64,000 bases of DNA from Gnetum montanum. Lineage: Eukaryota > Streptophyta > Gnetopsida > Gnetales > Gnetaceae. Position 1 is the stretch's first letter. Each line of letters begins with the position of its first letter. The DNA is taken from positions 521,398 to 585,397 of the forward strand of contig MNCI01008125.1 of assembly GCA_015680685.1 (NCBI GenBank), read 5' to 3'. Below, one piece after another: positions 36,546 to 46,862 of the stretch. The notes under the pieces are model-generated. The model searched no databases. It was not told the DNA's origin and was given only the letters and a program-made list of their open reading frames with translations. Both the position numbers and the translations under genes were made by a program.

Positions 36546-38141
36546 CACATAATTGTGGGTGAATACAATTTTTATACAAGCTGCATAGGCACATTAATGT
36601 TAGTTAATTTCTTAAAATGTGTCAAAATGCACTTTATCCAAAACAATTTTATGTTGCAAACAATGTAAAGATGCTTCTTTAACGGTAAACACTTTAACAT
36701 TAGTTATAATGAATGCACCAGATATTGGCACTACATAGTTCAAAACCAGGTACTCTCGCATTTTAAAGTACAGGGGATCATAGGTTTTAATATGAGTTCA
36801 AGTACTTTCAAAACTTTGTGAATAATTTACGTGTCTTTCAGTTGTTTTTATTTCTATAAACAACCTTAGCAGTACCTCTATTGGGTGGATTTGCACTTGA
36901 AGAAGCAGTAATCAAGGAATGATGATTGTCATCAGCTTCTTGATTTTTATGGATATCTCCAAAATCAACAGATAAAATGTTCTGCTCAACATGCTTCTGT
37001 GCAGACAAATGAGTAACTTCTGCATGGGGCTGCCCATGCTTTGCTTTTCTGTAAGAGAAGCTTGTTGAGAATCTTCATTTATGATGCCCTCCAAGCTTGG
37101 ACTGATATTTTTAGGATCTAAACAGGTAGCAGACAGACTCGGATGGACCTGATCACAAAGATTTAAGTTATCAATGATTAACCAGTTAAAAAAACGGGAG
37201 ATCCATATACATTTCTATCTGGAAAAATGCAGAAAGTTTATTTCCACCAGCTTCCAATGTTTTGCTAACATTTCGAGGGCCCAAGCCTGTAGCAGATTTA
37301 CTTTGACCCGGACACAAAGATCAAGTGTAGCACGCGAACTACAGAGAAAACAACTAATGGCTATTCAATTGCAAGAAAATTCACCTTCTATTCAACAAGG
37401 TTGTCTGCTGAGCCCCAAGCTTGTATTAACATGACTGAGACTGACTTGACCCTAGATAACACAGGCAAAACAGTAAGGAGAAACCTTGCGTATAATTACA
37501 AACAGTTATATGTTAATGTTTCTCACTTTACTACTCTCATGTATGTCAATCAAAGAAAAATTAATTTAAACTAAAACACATTACCATTGGCAATTTCTTT
37601 CCATGCAATCATCGCTGCATTCTTTTCTGCTTGCTTTCTGGAGTTAGCAGGCAATCCTTCAAATATTCTTCCCATGAAAGAGACAGTGCTAACAAAATTA
37701 GGAATGTGGTCTGGACCGGATCTGGTTATTGCATAAGTTGGTGGGGAAATGCGTTCTTTTTGAGCTTTTTCCAGTAAAAGGTTTTTGTATGGTCCAGGAA
37801 GCTCCTGAAAATCTCCATCCTAAAAGATGTCATAGTAAGATGAAAATGTACCACCATTCCCTAAAAAGTTGTTTTAATTAAGTAGAATACTAACACATAA
37901 GCACCAGAGATAATTCCTGTGATAAGGATTTGAGAGCTAAGGCTGCGGCTGCTTGCTCAGCTTGTCGCAAGGTAGGAAAGTACTCTTGGGACTGGAAAGT
38001 TTTGTCAGCAACTGTTACTGATGCTTTAAACTTACGCGCATGAGCGAGCCCTTCCGTTACGGTAGAATACGTAGGAAAGTTAAGACGATGCATCACAACA
38101 AATTCCTGTAGTTGATTTTTGTATGCCACTGCATATCGCAT
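36134..38141 (-). CDS. DRB: Double-stranded RNA-binding protein of the plant DRB family (DRB4-like), 3' part damaged
   Basis: Plant DRB proteins bind dsRNA and partner Dicer-like enzymes in small-RNA production. Two complete dsRBD exons are visible on the minus strand (37905-38141 and 37585-37819) with matching phases and normal AG and GT borders. Further 3' come a coding exon (36876-37148), a decayed exon (36210-36338) and a last exon with a stop at 36134-36136. TFQSQEYFPTLRQAEQAAA in the first dsRBD and PYKNLLLEKAQKERISPP in the second resemble DRB4-type proteins. The 36876-37148 exon changes frame near 37040, and the 36210-36338 exon has in-frame stops. The 3' end is therefore broken, or the assembly has errors. 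Middle exons between 37150 and 37585 are unclear. A better copy of the 3' exons lies at 56547-56746. Confidence 0.72.
36876..37148 (-). CDS. DRB: DRB downstream exon with an internal frame change
   Basis: Acceptor TTTGTGATCAG before 37148; donor GTACTG after 36876. The first half reads in one frame (VHPSLSATCLDPKNISPSLE) and the second in another (KHVEQNILSVDFGD, SLITASSSANPPNR). The switch lies around 37040, implying a single-base loss or two-base gain. The second frame ends in phase 1 and would join smoothly to the phase-1 exon seen intact at 56624-56746, which supports the exon model. Confidence 0.6.
37585..37819 (-). CDS. DRB: DRB exon with second dsRBD
   Basis: Acceptor CTTTTAG before 37819, donor GTAATG after 37585. 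Translation begins DGDFQELPGPYKNLLLEKAQ, then PTYAITRSGPDHIPNFVSTV, SFMGRIFEGLPANSRKQAEK and NAAMIAWKEIANG. The GPYKNLLxE start and the KQAEKNAAMIAW end are hallmarks of the second dsRBD of plant DRB proteins. It is open throughout and joins the previous exon in phase 0. Confidence 0.85.
37905..38141 (-). CDS. DRB: DRB exon with first dsRBD
   Basis: Reads from ATG at 38141: MRYAVAYKNQLQEFVVMHRL, then YSTVTEGLAHARKFKASVTV, TFQSQEYFPTLRQAEQAAA and LALKSLSQELSL. This is a full alpha-beta-beta-beta-alpha dsRBD, with the C-terminal helix normally carrying KK/AE..AA residues (here RQAEQAAAALAL). The exon ends at 37905 before GTGCTT in phase 0. An alternative start is a splice acceptor: ATATGCAG ends at 38129, which would begin the exon at VAYKNQ and put the start codon in an upstream exon. 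Confidence 0.8.
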
Positions 38142-38371
38142 ATGAAAGAAACTTGATAAACACTTTTGAAAGTATAATACTCTGAAAATTTGTCAGAAGA
38201 TTTAACTACAGATATTTATAAACGCTGGCATTAACTCCAATACATTGTTGAATGCATTCTATAGGAACCTTCCTTTATTTCTCTGATAGAAGGAAACAAA
38301 CTAATTTCAACAAAAACATCAATATCTGATTATTCATAAATAATCATGAACTTCAATATACCAGAAGCAAG

Positions 38372-38920
38372 CAATGTTGCTACTTGCAACATTATTGATA
38401 TTTAATCAAATGAACAATTTTTGAATCTTTCTGAGATTTTATATAAATAGCTATGCTACTAACTAAAAGAAAAAGAACATTTCATAGGCTTAAGATTTTC
38501 TGTAATATGTTCGCATTTTCTTGCTGCAATAGTTATGGAGAAATTTAGGTATAACAAGAGGAATTTGCATTTGATTTTCACCAACTTGGTGAAATTTAGG
38601 AAGCTCCTTGATGATAGTAATGATGTTGCATTAGCAGTCGACTTTGTTGGTTGCTTAATTACAGCCATGGGAAAAGCACCAAAGATAATTCTAAAATATA
38701 GCAATGCTGCTACTTGGAACATTATTGATATTTAACCAAATGATCAATTTTTAAATCATTATGAGATTTTATATAAATAGCTATATTTCTAAATAAAAAC
38801 AAAAGAACACTCCATAGGTTTAAGATTTCCTGTAACATGTTGTTACATAAGCAGTCTACCACGTTGGTTGCTTAATTACAGCCATTGAAAAAGCACTAAA
38901 GATATTACTAAAATATAGAA
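38372..38920. repeat. Tandem duplication upstream of the DRB gene
   Basis: Unit one (38372-38699) and unit two (38700-38920) share their first ~150 bases (GCTACTTG.AACATTATTGA, GATTTTATATAAATAGCTAT) and their last ~70 (GGTTGCTTAATTACAGCCAT). Unit two lacks about 110 internal bases. Unit one contains a 66-codon plus-strand open frame (38535-38735) with LHLIFTNLVKFRKLLDD and VALAVDFVGCLITAMGKAP, which looks protein-like but which I cannot name. It may be an exon scrap of another gene. Confidence 0.7.
38436..38445 (-). promoter_or_regulatory. Possible TATA box of the DRB gene
   Basis: The minus strand reads TATATAAAAT about 295 bp upstream of the ATG at 38141, a plausible plant promoter position allowing for a 5' leader. 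The same word occurs again in the second duplication unit near 38767. No other promoter evidence. Confidence 0.3.
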
Positions 38921-39259
38921 GTCAAGTTTTCTGATGGTTAGTAGAAGGTTTCCTGATAAGCAGCCACATGGTGTTTGATTGGCAGATCTGAATAGCAGTG
39001 ACCAAGGGTTTCCTTCTGCTTTCTTTGGCCGTATGTTTCTCAGTTATGATTTTGCTAAAATCCTAGGGTTTTGATGTGAATGTAATCCGAGTTCTACGCA
39101 AATCCAAATATCCAAATGAGTAATATTTATTCCATAGTTATTCTAGAAGTTAATATTTATATCAAACCATAAAGCCAAGGAATTCGTAAACAATGAAATA
39201 GTATTGAAGTGGGTGTTTCACAAGAAGACATGCATCTTGAATCATTCTGTAAATTGCAT
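38921..39259. other. Stretch with no recognisable gene
   Basis: No motif seen on either strand between the tandem duplication and the LINE fragment. Confidence 0.4.
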
Positions 39260-39453
39260 CAGAACATGAAGTAAAACTTAAAAAAGTTCTATTGATCACC
39301 AACTTCTGTAGTCCACAAAGGCTGGAAGACGGTGATGCCAGGCACAGATTTCAAAATATGTTACTCAAAGTTGATATTGCTAAAGCATATGATTCATTGT
39401 TTCGGGATGCTTTGCAGGATATCAGGATATTATGTTAAACAAGAGAGTTCACC
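39260..39453 (+). pseudogene. LINE A reverse transcriptase, 5' part (split by copia)
   Basis: Plus-strand read NMLLKVDIAKAYDSLFRDAL followed by QDIRIL is the RT block usually seen as LKxDxxKAYDxxxWxxL in plant L1-type LINEs. It is cut after TCACC at 39449-39453 by the copia element. Coding resumes after the second TCACC at 44993-44997. Homologous segments occur at 49.85 kb and 58.6 kb. Confidence 0.72.
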
Positions 39454-39764
39454 TGAAAAACCTAAAGGGCCCTGCCTCTATGATCTAAACTAAAAAGAAA
39501 CAAACACACTTAGAACAAACACACTTTTGTGAGATTTTTTTCAATTCTCTTACTAATGAACATATACTACTACAATTATATAGGCCTTGATCTCCAAAAA
39601 ATAGATTTGGAGAAATAAGCATGAATCTAGGAAATCATGAGATGATCTTTATCATTTCCTTTAAGGATCTTCTTAATAGGGGATTATTTCATCATCGAAG
39701 TATATAGGAATTACATAAATAGGATCTTATCTTATTTAATATAGATGTATGGATGAGATCTATC
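39454..39764 (-). repeat. 3' LTR of copia element 1
   Basis: Starts TGAAAAACCTAAAGGGCCCT on the plus strand and matches 44673-44983 base for base over long runs (CTTACTAATGAACATAT, ACAATTATATA, GGATCTTATCTTATTTAATA). An AAAAGAA purine run (minus strand) precedes its outer end near 39770. Confidence 0.8.
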
Positions 39765-39849
39765 TAATTCTTTTGTGGAACATCTGATCATCATTCCACT
39801 CCAAGGAAAACTTTGAAAGATTCGAACTTTTCACGGCTCAAGATTTTAG

Positions 39850-41240
39850 TAAAAATATTTGTCATTTGTGCTTCAATCCCACAATGCTCCATGCTAAGTG
39901 TGTTGTCTTGGATTAAGCTTCTAAGATGATGATGTTTGATATATGTGTTTGGAACACCCATGATGGATAGGATTGTGAGCCATCACAATAGTGTTTCTAC
40001 CATCGCAATATAAACAAATGGGAGGTTCAAGTGTATATCCCATTTCACTACAAATGGAGTGAATCCATATGGCTTGAGGAGCAATGTTCAATGCAACTAT
40101 CTCTTATGCTTCTACTATTGAAAGGGCAACTGTAGTTTGCTTCTTTGATCCCTAGGAGTTAAGTCATAGACCAAATAAAAAACAAAAACCAAAAGTTGAT
40201 TTAGGATCTTCAAGGTCACCTCCCCAGTCCACATTAGTGTATCCCCATATCTTAAAATTTTTATGTTGATGAAATGTGCTCCAATAATCTGTTGTAATTC
40301 TCAGATATCATAGAACCCACTTTGCAACTTTCCAATGTGATTCATGCAGATCTTACATGAACTGGAACAAATAATTTATAGCAAACTGAATATCTAGACA
40401 GGTATTGAAAAGATACATGAGACTACCAACAAGGAAACAATATAATGAAGGATTGAAGGATGAGGATGTGTCATCCTTGATAAGTTTTGTACCAAAGGAG
40501 AGTGGTGTATTTGAGGGATTACAATTACTCATGCCAAATTTCTCAATTAAGGATTGGGCAAATTTCATTTGGCATATGGAAATTGATTTTGGTCTTTGGA
40601 TAACTTAAAAGCCCAAAAAATATGGCATCCTCTCCAGGACAAGCATTTCAAATTCATTTTTCAGGGCATTAAGAAAATTATTTCTTAATGCAATCATAGA
40701 TGAGAAATAGATTAAATCATCTATGTATAAGCAAACAAAAATATAATCATCATTGGATACCTTTTTATAAATGGTTGTTTGGGATCAAAGATTGTTCAAG
40801 CCTATTTGCATGAAAAATGCATGAATTCGGGCATACCAAACAGGTGGAACTTGCTTGAGCCCATATGATACTTTATGGAGCTTGATTTTTCTTTTCTTTG
40901 TCAATGAAACCTAGTGGTTGCTCCATGTATAACTCTTCATTAAGATAGCCATTAAGAAATGTAGAGGCCATGTCTAGTTGATAAATTGCATAGCCAGCCT
41001 AAGCAGCAATAGCAAGAAAGATTCCCACGGATTCCATTCAAGCAAAGCCTTTTTCAAAATTGTGTCCTTGTTGTTGGAGATAGCCTTTCACAGCCAAGCG
41101 AGCTTTAAATTTTTCCACGTAACCATGTTAATTTCTTTTTATTTTAAATACCCATTTTAATCCAATGACTAGCTTACCGAGCGGACGAGAAACAAGGCTC
41201 CATGTATTGTTTGAATTTCCTTTTCCAATGCATCTATCCA
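39850..41240 (-). pseudogene. Copia element 1 reverse transcriptase and RNase H relic
   Basis: Minus strand. QPSIYTG and then KWVFKIKRN, VEKFKARLAVKGYLQQQGHN, ESVGIFLAIAAQAGYAIYQL, DMASTFLNGYLNEELYMEQP and LGF (about 41240-40900) form the copia RT start. Later KFAQSLIEKFGMSNCNPSNT, LYCFLVGSLMYLFNT and DIQFAINYLFQFM (40568-40353) form the connection to RNase H. RNase H reads TNVDWGGDLEDPKSTFGFCF, GSKKQTTVALSIVEA and APQAIWIHSI (about 40250-40060). The central palm with its YxDD is too decayed to read. Many stops. Confidence 0.8.
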
Positions 41241-41592
41241 GTGTATATCGACGGCTGCTTCAACAACAGAGGATGGTTCCACAATGCCTTCATCACTCCC
41301 CCCATTGGGAGCAATGCAAAAAACTCATCAGCCATGGTACTAGTGAAGAGAGCATCCACGGTATCCCCCAGGTCCTGCAATGTCTGGTTATGTGCCTCCT
41401 GAAGACATTTTTTGACAAAAAACGCACGCGCCGGGAATTCGACGATTAACATCTAGACATACAAGTGACTGCGGGTCAAGTGCCTATTGAAGTTTGTATC
41501 CAGCATCTGGGAAGCAGGATGATAGCGTGCAAGTCTAGAGGTCGCAGGAATGCTTAGAAAAATAATACCGCCAGGAGATGCAGCAGAAGAAT

Positions 41593-42405
41593 TCATTGTA
41601 TCCTATGAGGTAGTGGTAATCTAAGACGCTGCCAAGATGGTAGAGGATAGGGTGGGCAGGCATACAGATATGGTAGGAGAATGATCGCGAGAGGGAAAAT
41701 GATTGGAGACGCAGAACATGGGAACTGGTTTGGCGGATGTGCATAAGCTGCAAAAGGAGACTGTGGTGCAGGAGCATAATCACCACCCAGAAAAGGTGAA
41801 GTGGTAGCACCAGAAGATGGAAATTTCGTGTGCCAAATGGAGGAAGTGGTTGGGTTATTAAAAGACGGTGCAGGATTCCAAATGGGATGTGGTAAGACCG
41901 ATGGAGAGTCTACCTGAAAAAATGGTGGCAGCTGTATTTGATCGGCAATGCGACGATGTATTTCTGGCACAGCTTTGGTTGCCACAGGTGGATGATGAAA
42001 AGATTGGATGGTTGGGCAGGATGGTTTTGCAGCGGCAACCATGTTGCAAGCATCAGAATGGGAAAGGACAGCAAGATGTTTAGCATGCAGGCTGGGAATT
42101 TTTATAGTTAAAGTATTTGTATCAGCTACGGCAGATGAGATGTGATGGTGTGGCTGTTGCTGCAAAGGAGCTGATAACCCGTGGCCATATTGGTAAAACG
42201 GTGAGGCAGAAATGGTGGAAACAATGGTAATGTTGTTGGAGGGATCAATATTCTGCCATGTATTTGCTGTGTTGATTGGTGTCAGAAAATTAGTATCAAC
42301 AGGTTTTCCAATATGTTGGCCCGATGGGATGGAATATTTCTGCGCAAACAATTTTTCTTCTTGGCCGCTTTTCAAATGTGAAAGCATTGTTTCCATAAAA
42401 ATCAC
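41593..42405 (-). CDS. 270-codon open linker between integrase and RT in copia element 1
   Basis: An uninterrupted minus-strand frame begins at MIFMETMLSHLKSGQEEKLF, where copia integrase C-termini end (VIFME-like), and continues for 270 codons rich in Pro, His, Ser and Ala (for example APLQQQPHHHISSAVAD and NQFPCSASPIIF) without a stop. The elements on both sides are full of stops. Variable, Pro/Ser-rich linkers here are normal in copia polyproteins but are usually shorter. The base composition is less AT-rich than its neighbours, which lowers the chance of stops. No domain recognised. Confidence 0.5.
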   Translation of the reverse strand: MIFMETMLSHLKSGQEEKLFAQKYSIPSGQHIGKPVDTNFLTPINTANTWQNIDPSNNITIVSTISASPFYQYGHGLSAPLQQQPHHHISSAVADTNTLTIKIPSLHAKHLAVLSHSDACNMVAAAKPSCPTIQSFHHPPVATKAVPEIHRRIADQIQLPPFFQVDSPSVLPHPIWNPAPSFNNPTTSSIWHTKFPSSGATTSPFLGGDYAPAPQSPFAAYAHPPNQFPCSASPIIFPLAIILLPYLYACPPYPLPSWQRLRLPLPHRIQ

Positions 42406-43413
42406 ATTGCCAGAATCAACTATCCTTTTGTTTTCTATATCATAACATATATATGCTTTGGATTTATGTGCGTATCCAAGAAAATACAGGGCTTGGCTTT
42501 AACATCTAATTTTTGTCTGTTTGTTGCAGGAACATGAACATAGCAAATAGAGAGAAATATTTGGTGGATGGCCATACCTGAACTCATACGCTGTTCTATT
42601 TTGGATTGCTTGTGAAGGGACTATTTAAAATATAGATAGATGTTGAACATGCTTCCGCCCAAAACTGATTTTCCAATCCTAACATTTAAAGCAAACACCT
42701 TTCCATTTCAACACGGTTCTATTTTTTCTGTCTGCTACTCTTTTCTGTCTGCTACTCCATTTTGTTGAGGTGCAAATGATGTGGTGGTTTGATGAATTAT
42801 CTCATTTTCCTTGCAAAATTCATCAAATTCATTTGATAAAAATTCACCACCATGATCTTCCTAGATCTTTTTTATTGTATTGCTACTTTGTTTTTCTACT
42901 TTCACCTTGAACTCTTTAAAAAATCCTAATGTTTGATCTTTTAATTTCATAAAATAACCCTAACCAAATCTTGAAAAATCATCCACAATAATAAACATAT
43001 ATCAGCTTTTACCTAACGCATGGGACCACATAGATCCATATGAACTAAATCTAATTTTGATTGAGATCTATATTCTTTCCTAGGAAATGGCAACCTTGTA
43101 ATTTTTTCTAGTTGACATATGCCACAACCATGTTTAGCTGGCAAAGAAAATTTTAGCATACCTCTTACAATTTCTCCTTTTTGCATGTGGTCCAAAAAGC
43201 CAAAGTTAACATATCCCAACCTTGCATGCCATAGCCATGCTGTGTCATTTGTGACAGTGAGACAATGAACGTCCTTTTGCATCTACTACAACTTATACAT
43301 CTAATTCTTGCTAACAAGGATAATGGTAATACCTTTGTCATCATCAGCCTTAAAAATCTTACAAACATCTTTTTCAAATTCCACACGATAACCATTGCAA
43401 CATAATTGACCAA
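42405..43413 (-). pseudogene. Copia element 1 integrase relic
   Basis: Pre-integrase zinc module: WLWHARLGYVNFGFLDHMQK with the His pair, then CGICQLEKITRLPFPRK with the Cys pair (43230-43100), and LDLVHMDLCGPMR with the first catalytic Asp (43050-43013). The rest of the core (43010-42450) is readable only in pieces. A perfect 17-bp tandem duplication at 42724-42740/42741-42757 disrupts the QNGVAE region, which would contain the catalytic Glu. Confidence 0.72.
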
Positions 43414-43543
43414 TACTTCCTAAATTCTTTGAAAAATCTGGCACATCATATATCTGGGAGATAATATATTTTATTGCCTTGAGTTATTGTGAAGGCAAGT
43501 GATCCAATCCTGGTAATAGTTAGCTTCTTCCCATTACCTATAG

Positions 43544-44640
43544 TTACCTTTCCATCATGTTTTCTAAACTTGAGAACAATTTCTTATTCCCTGTCATGTG
43601 ATTACTACACCCACTATCAACATACCAAATATTGTTGTTGTTGCCAACGTTTGGTACCTTTGTGGAAATCAATAGTTGATCTTCCTCTTTTTCAATATAA
43701 CATAATAGTTCACCCTTCTTTTTATCCATCTATTGATCTTCATGTTCAACAATTTTTGCTTTACCTTTTTTTTCATACTTCTTTCTAGACCAACATTCTA
43801 GAGTATTGTGGATGTTGGTTCCACAAAAATCACAATGCTTACCTTCCCTTAATAGATTGGATCTTCCACAATCACAAACTCCAAATCTACTGTGACCACG
43901 TCCATGTCCTCTTAATGAGGATCTGCCTGGGGATCGTTGATTTTGATTTTGATTGGAAGTCTTTTGAATTTGCACTTGAAATGCATTTGTTGTTGACTTC
44001 TCATGATCAAAAATCCTTTGCTCGTATGTCCTTAAGCTTCCTACAAGTTCAACCATGGTCATCTTATCGAGATCTCTTGCTTCTTCAATAGCCACAACGA
44101 CAAGATCATATCATCCAATTACACTTTGAAGGATCTTTTAAACAACACACCTTTCCTCAAGCATTTCTCCATAAGATTCAAGTCCTTTTTGAACGTTTTG
44201 AAATCGGCTAATATATTGATCAATATTCTCTAAATCTAGCATGTGCAAAGATTCAAAATCTTTCCTTAATACCTGTAGCTTGACAACTCTAACTTTTGGT
44301 GATCCCTTGTATGCAATCTCCAATGCATCCCATGCAACTTTGCTATTCGATGCATGACAATTTTGGGAAAGACTGTCACATCTAACTTGGATTGAATAAT
44401 GAATAACTCTTTTGCATCTTTTTTATGAAATTCCTTGACTTCATTCTTTTATTCTTCCTTCATGGCTTGAAATGCTGATCAATATCTTTGAATCCATTTT
44501 CAAGAAGATCCCATAGATCTTGTGAGATCAAAAATGTTTGCATCTTGATTGCCCACTACTCGTAATTCTCTCCATTAAAGACAAGAACCTGGAGAGACAT
44601 GGATCCATGATTCTAGGCCATTCTAGAAAGATCTATTGTT
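43544..44640 (-). pseudogene. Copia element 1 gag and protease relic
   Basis: Gag on the minus strand: LDLENIDQYISRFQNVQKGL (about 44240-44180), MTMVELVGSLRTYEQRI (about 44060-44010) and a zinc knuckle C-DF-C-GTNI-H-NTLE-C (about 43835-43790) with all four ligands kept. Protease follows: NIWYVDSGCSNHMTGNKKLF (about 43640-43580) with the catalytic D-S-G intact. The frame 44095-43730 is open for 121 codons and 43729-43544 for 61, so this part has aged less visibly than RT. Confidence 0.8.
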
Positions 44641-44655
44641 AAGAATCTAAACTAA

Positions 44656-44670
44656 CCTGCTCCGATACCA
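44656..44670 (-). other. Copia element 1 primer-binding site
   Basis: The minus strand reads TGGTATCGGAGCAGG two bases inside the LTR, matching the initiator tRNA-Met complement except for one A-to-G change. Confidence 0.85.
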
Positions 44671-44672
44671 AA

Positions 44673-44992
44673 TGAAAAACCTAAAGGGCCCTAGATCTAT
44701 TATCTAGGCTAAAAGGAAATAAAAAACTTAGTTAGAACAAACACTTGTGAGATTTTCTTCAATTCTCTTACTAATGAACATATGCTACTACAATTATATA
44801 AGCTTTGATCTCCCAAGAATAGATTTGGAGAGATAAACATGAATCTAGAAAATCATGAGGATGATCCTTATCATCTCATTTAAAAATCTTTTTAATAAGA
44901 ATTATCTAATCATGAGATTATATAAGAATTACATAAATCGGATCTTATCTTATTTAATATAGATTTATGGATGAGATCTATCATATTCCATA
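44673..44992 (-). repeat. 5' LTR of copia element 1
   Basis: Pairs with 39454-39764. The inner edge is fixed by the primer-binding site (GGTTTTTCA on the minus strand). The outer edge is taken as 44992 because the next five bases, TCACC, repeat those before 39454. The outer dinucleotide is then TA rather than TG, presumably mutated; an alternative edge is 44990. Confidence 0.75.
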
Positions 44993-45228
44993 TCACCCAC
45001 ACTTCAAAAATCTCCATATAAATATTCCAAAATTTAAGGCCTACTCAATGGATTTAAATGGCAAATTGAGGGATTTCTTAAACCCATCAAAAGATCTTAG
45101 ACAAGGAGACCATCTTTCTTGCTATTTGTTAATTATGGGCATGGACACACTGCAGACTCATTTGTTGAATTGGAATGTTGTTTCCCATCCAAGTGCCAAA
45201 GTTTGAAGATTGTATCCTTGATAGGCAA

Positions 45229-45262
45229 CTTCATATGCACCTTCATATGCACCTTCATATCT
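45229..45262 (+). repeat. 12-bp tandem repeat (CTTCATATGCAC)
   Basis: Two full units and a partial third within the LINE A relic. Encodes no known element. Confidence 0.8.
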
Positions 45263-45434
45263 TGCAACGTCTTCATCATCATGAGGATGCAATCTGGGCT
45301 AAAATAACAATGCAAAAGTATACTCGATGCATGGTCAACCCAACAGATTCTAATATATGAAAATCACTTTGTCGTCACTGAAACGTTGTTGCCAAATTAC
45401 AAGCTAGCCATAATGTTTCAACTAAAAATCTCAT

Positions 45435-45486
45435 GATAACAAAATGGGGTAAGATGCAAGGATAACAAAATGGGGTAAGATGCAAG
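45435..45486 (+). repeat. Perfect 26-bp tandem duplication
   Basis: The 26 bases starting GATAACAAAATGGGGTAAGA at 45435 are repeated without change at 45461. Perfect identity inside an old LINE relic implies a recent slippage or repair event. Confidence 0.9.
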
Positions 45487-46500
45487 GATGAGATAAAATG
45501 TTAAAGGAGTCACCTCCCAAAAAAAATAAAGATGTTTGGCTAGTTCTTGCCAAAGAATGTTATTCCCGCACATGCGTTTCTGGTTCACTGTGGCCTCCAA
45601 TTTCAAGACTCCTGCGCATTATGTCCTGATAGTGTCCCTGAGACAGCAGAGCATCTTATATACTCTTGCAGTCACAGCTAACAGGTTTGGGATATAGCTG
45701 GCATTCTAGATACGTGAATACTAACAGGGGACAGCTTCAAATCAGTTCTTGCGTGGCCCTTGTGGAAGGCATCCAATAGTTTTATCTTTCAGTCCATGGC
45801 ACTTCCTACGCCTCAGAATTTATTAATTAGAACGCAGGATTTGGTGGGAGGTGTTGTGTAATATGGGTTAGACCCCAACTTTCAAACTTGACTATCCAAT
45901 TTTCATGCAGAACCAGAAACTGTGGGAGCTTTTGGTTGTCATCGAGTGGGATGATGTTCTGCAATGGCTAAAGGAAGAAAGAGACTTCAATTCTTCAGGA
46001 TTCTTCAGAAGATGGAGAGGTCAGAATACAAATTTCAATGGGGCTACCATTCCTATCTGAGAACATGCCATTTTAGAAGCCTTGAAGATGCCCATGGGGG
46101 GTGAGATGGTGCTTCCTACTTCAAAGGGGTTGCAAGCCAGTACTGACTTCTTTCCAAACAGCATTCCCACTGCAGCAAGAGGCCAGGTTATCCTTGCTGC
46201 TGTTGTGATAGGTGTTAGCAAAAGTCATTGAAAACCTTTTGGTGCAGTGATGGGGTTCATTTTGAATTCCTGAAATGTCTGCTGGTGCGTCACGAGGACT
46301 TGTCAAAGTACATCCTCGCATACTTGCACAAATGACATCATTCGAAGCATTCAGGATTGATTATTGTGTTTTGGATGAATGTGAAGAGCAAGATTGAAGG
46401 AACACAGCTTATCATATGGACCAACATCCAACTGCGATGGAGGACAATTTCCTCAGGGCGACTTGCTCTAGGAAAGTCACCAACTAGGTTAGGAAGGGTT

Positions 46501-46862
46501 CAAGTCAATAGAACAAGTTAGATGCAGTTGTAACACCCCTAATGAAGCAAACTTGGAAAAATGGTTTGTTGCAACTTGAACCTATGACTTGCACTTTGTT
46601 AACACCCCTTTTCAATAATGATAGCTATGGTTAGCTAGGGGCATACTTATAAAGATTGGATCGATTCATAGCTCATTTTTTAATTCCTAAGATTCCAAAT
46701 CACCGATCGCGATTCAAAATTGCATAGAAACGTGATATTCAAATATTAAAAAAATATCAAGATTACATCATTTTTCAAAAGTATATGCAATTGAAAACAA
46801 GTAGATGAGCAATATATCATGTATGGTTACCTTTTGAACAATGAAACGAGCAAGTAATTTTG
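46501..46862. other. Gap between LINE A and LINE B
   Basis: AT-rich, with no motif recognised. It should contain the 3' end of LINE A, but no clear poly(A) tail is present. Confidence 0.4.

Larger units (their letters stand above)
39454..44992 (-). mobile_element. Ty1/copia retrotransposon 1, near full length, inserted in a LINE
   Basis: Two ~315-bp LTRs, primer-binding site, gag with zinc knuckle, protease with intact DSG, integrase, an unusually long linker, RT and RNase H all lie in the right order on the minus strand. The 5-bp word TCACC flanks it at 39449-39453 and 44993-44997. This fits a target-site duplication if the outer LTR end is placed at 44992. Stops in RT and gag show that it is inactive. 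LTR copies differ at many positions by eye, so it is not recent, but it is younger than the LINE it splits. Confidence 0.85.
44998..46500 (+). pseudogene. LINE A, 3' part: RT palm end and zf-RVT domain
   Basis: Continues the RT interrupted at 39453: HPHFKNLHINIPKFKAYSMD, LNGKLRDFLNPSKDLRQGDH and LLIMGMDTLQTHLL (44993-45175) match the plant LINE block ...LRQGDPLSPYLF. A zf-RVT zinc finger is seen at about 45590-45720: CALCPDSVPETAEHLIYSC, with C-x2-C and H-x4-C, then VWDIAGILDT. Beyond about 45.9 kb no domain is recognised. Stops and frame changes show decay. Confidence 0.75.

Noticed and set aside
41868-42445. Plus-strand frames opposite the copia linker
   Set aside because: They are shadows of the 270-codon minus-strand frame, which is in register with the copia polyprotein.
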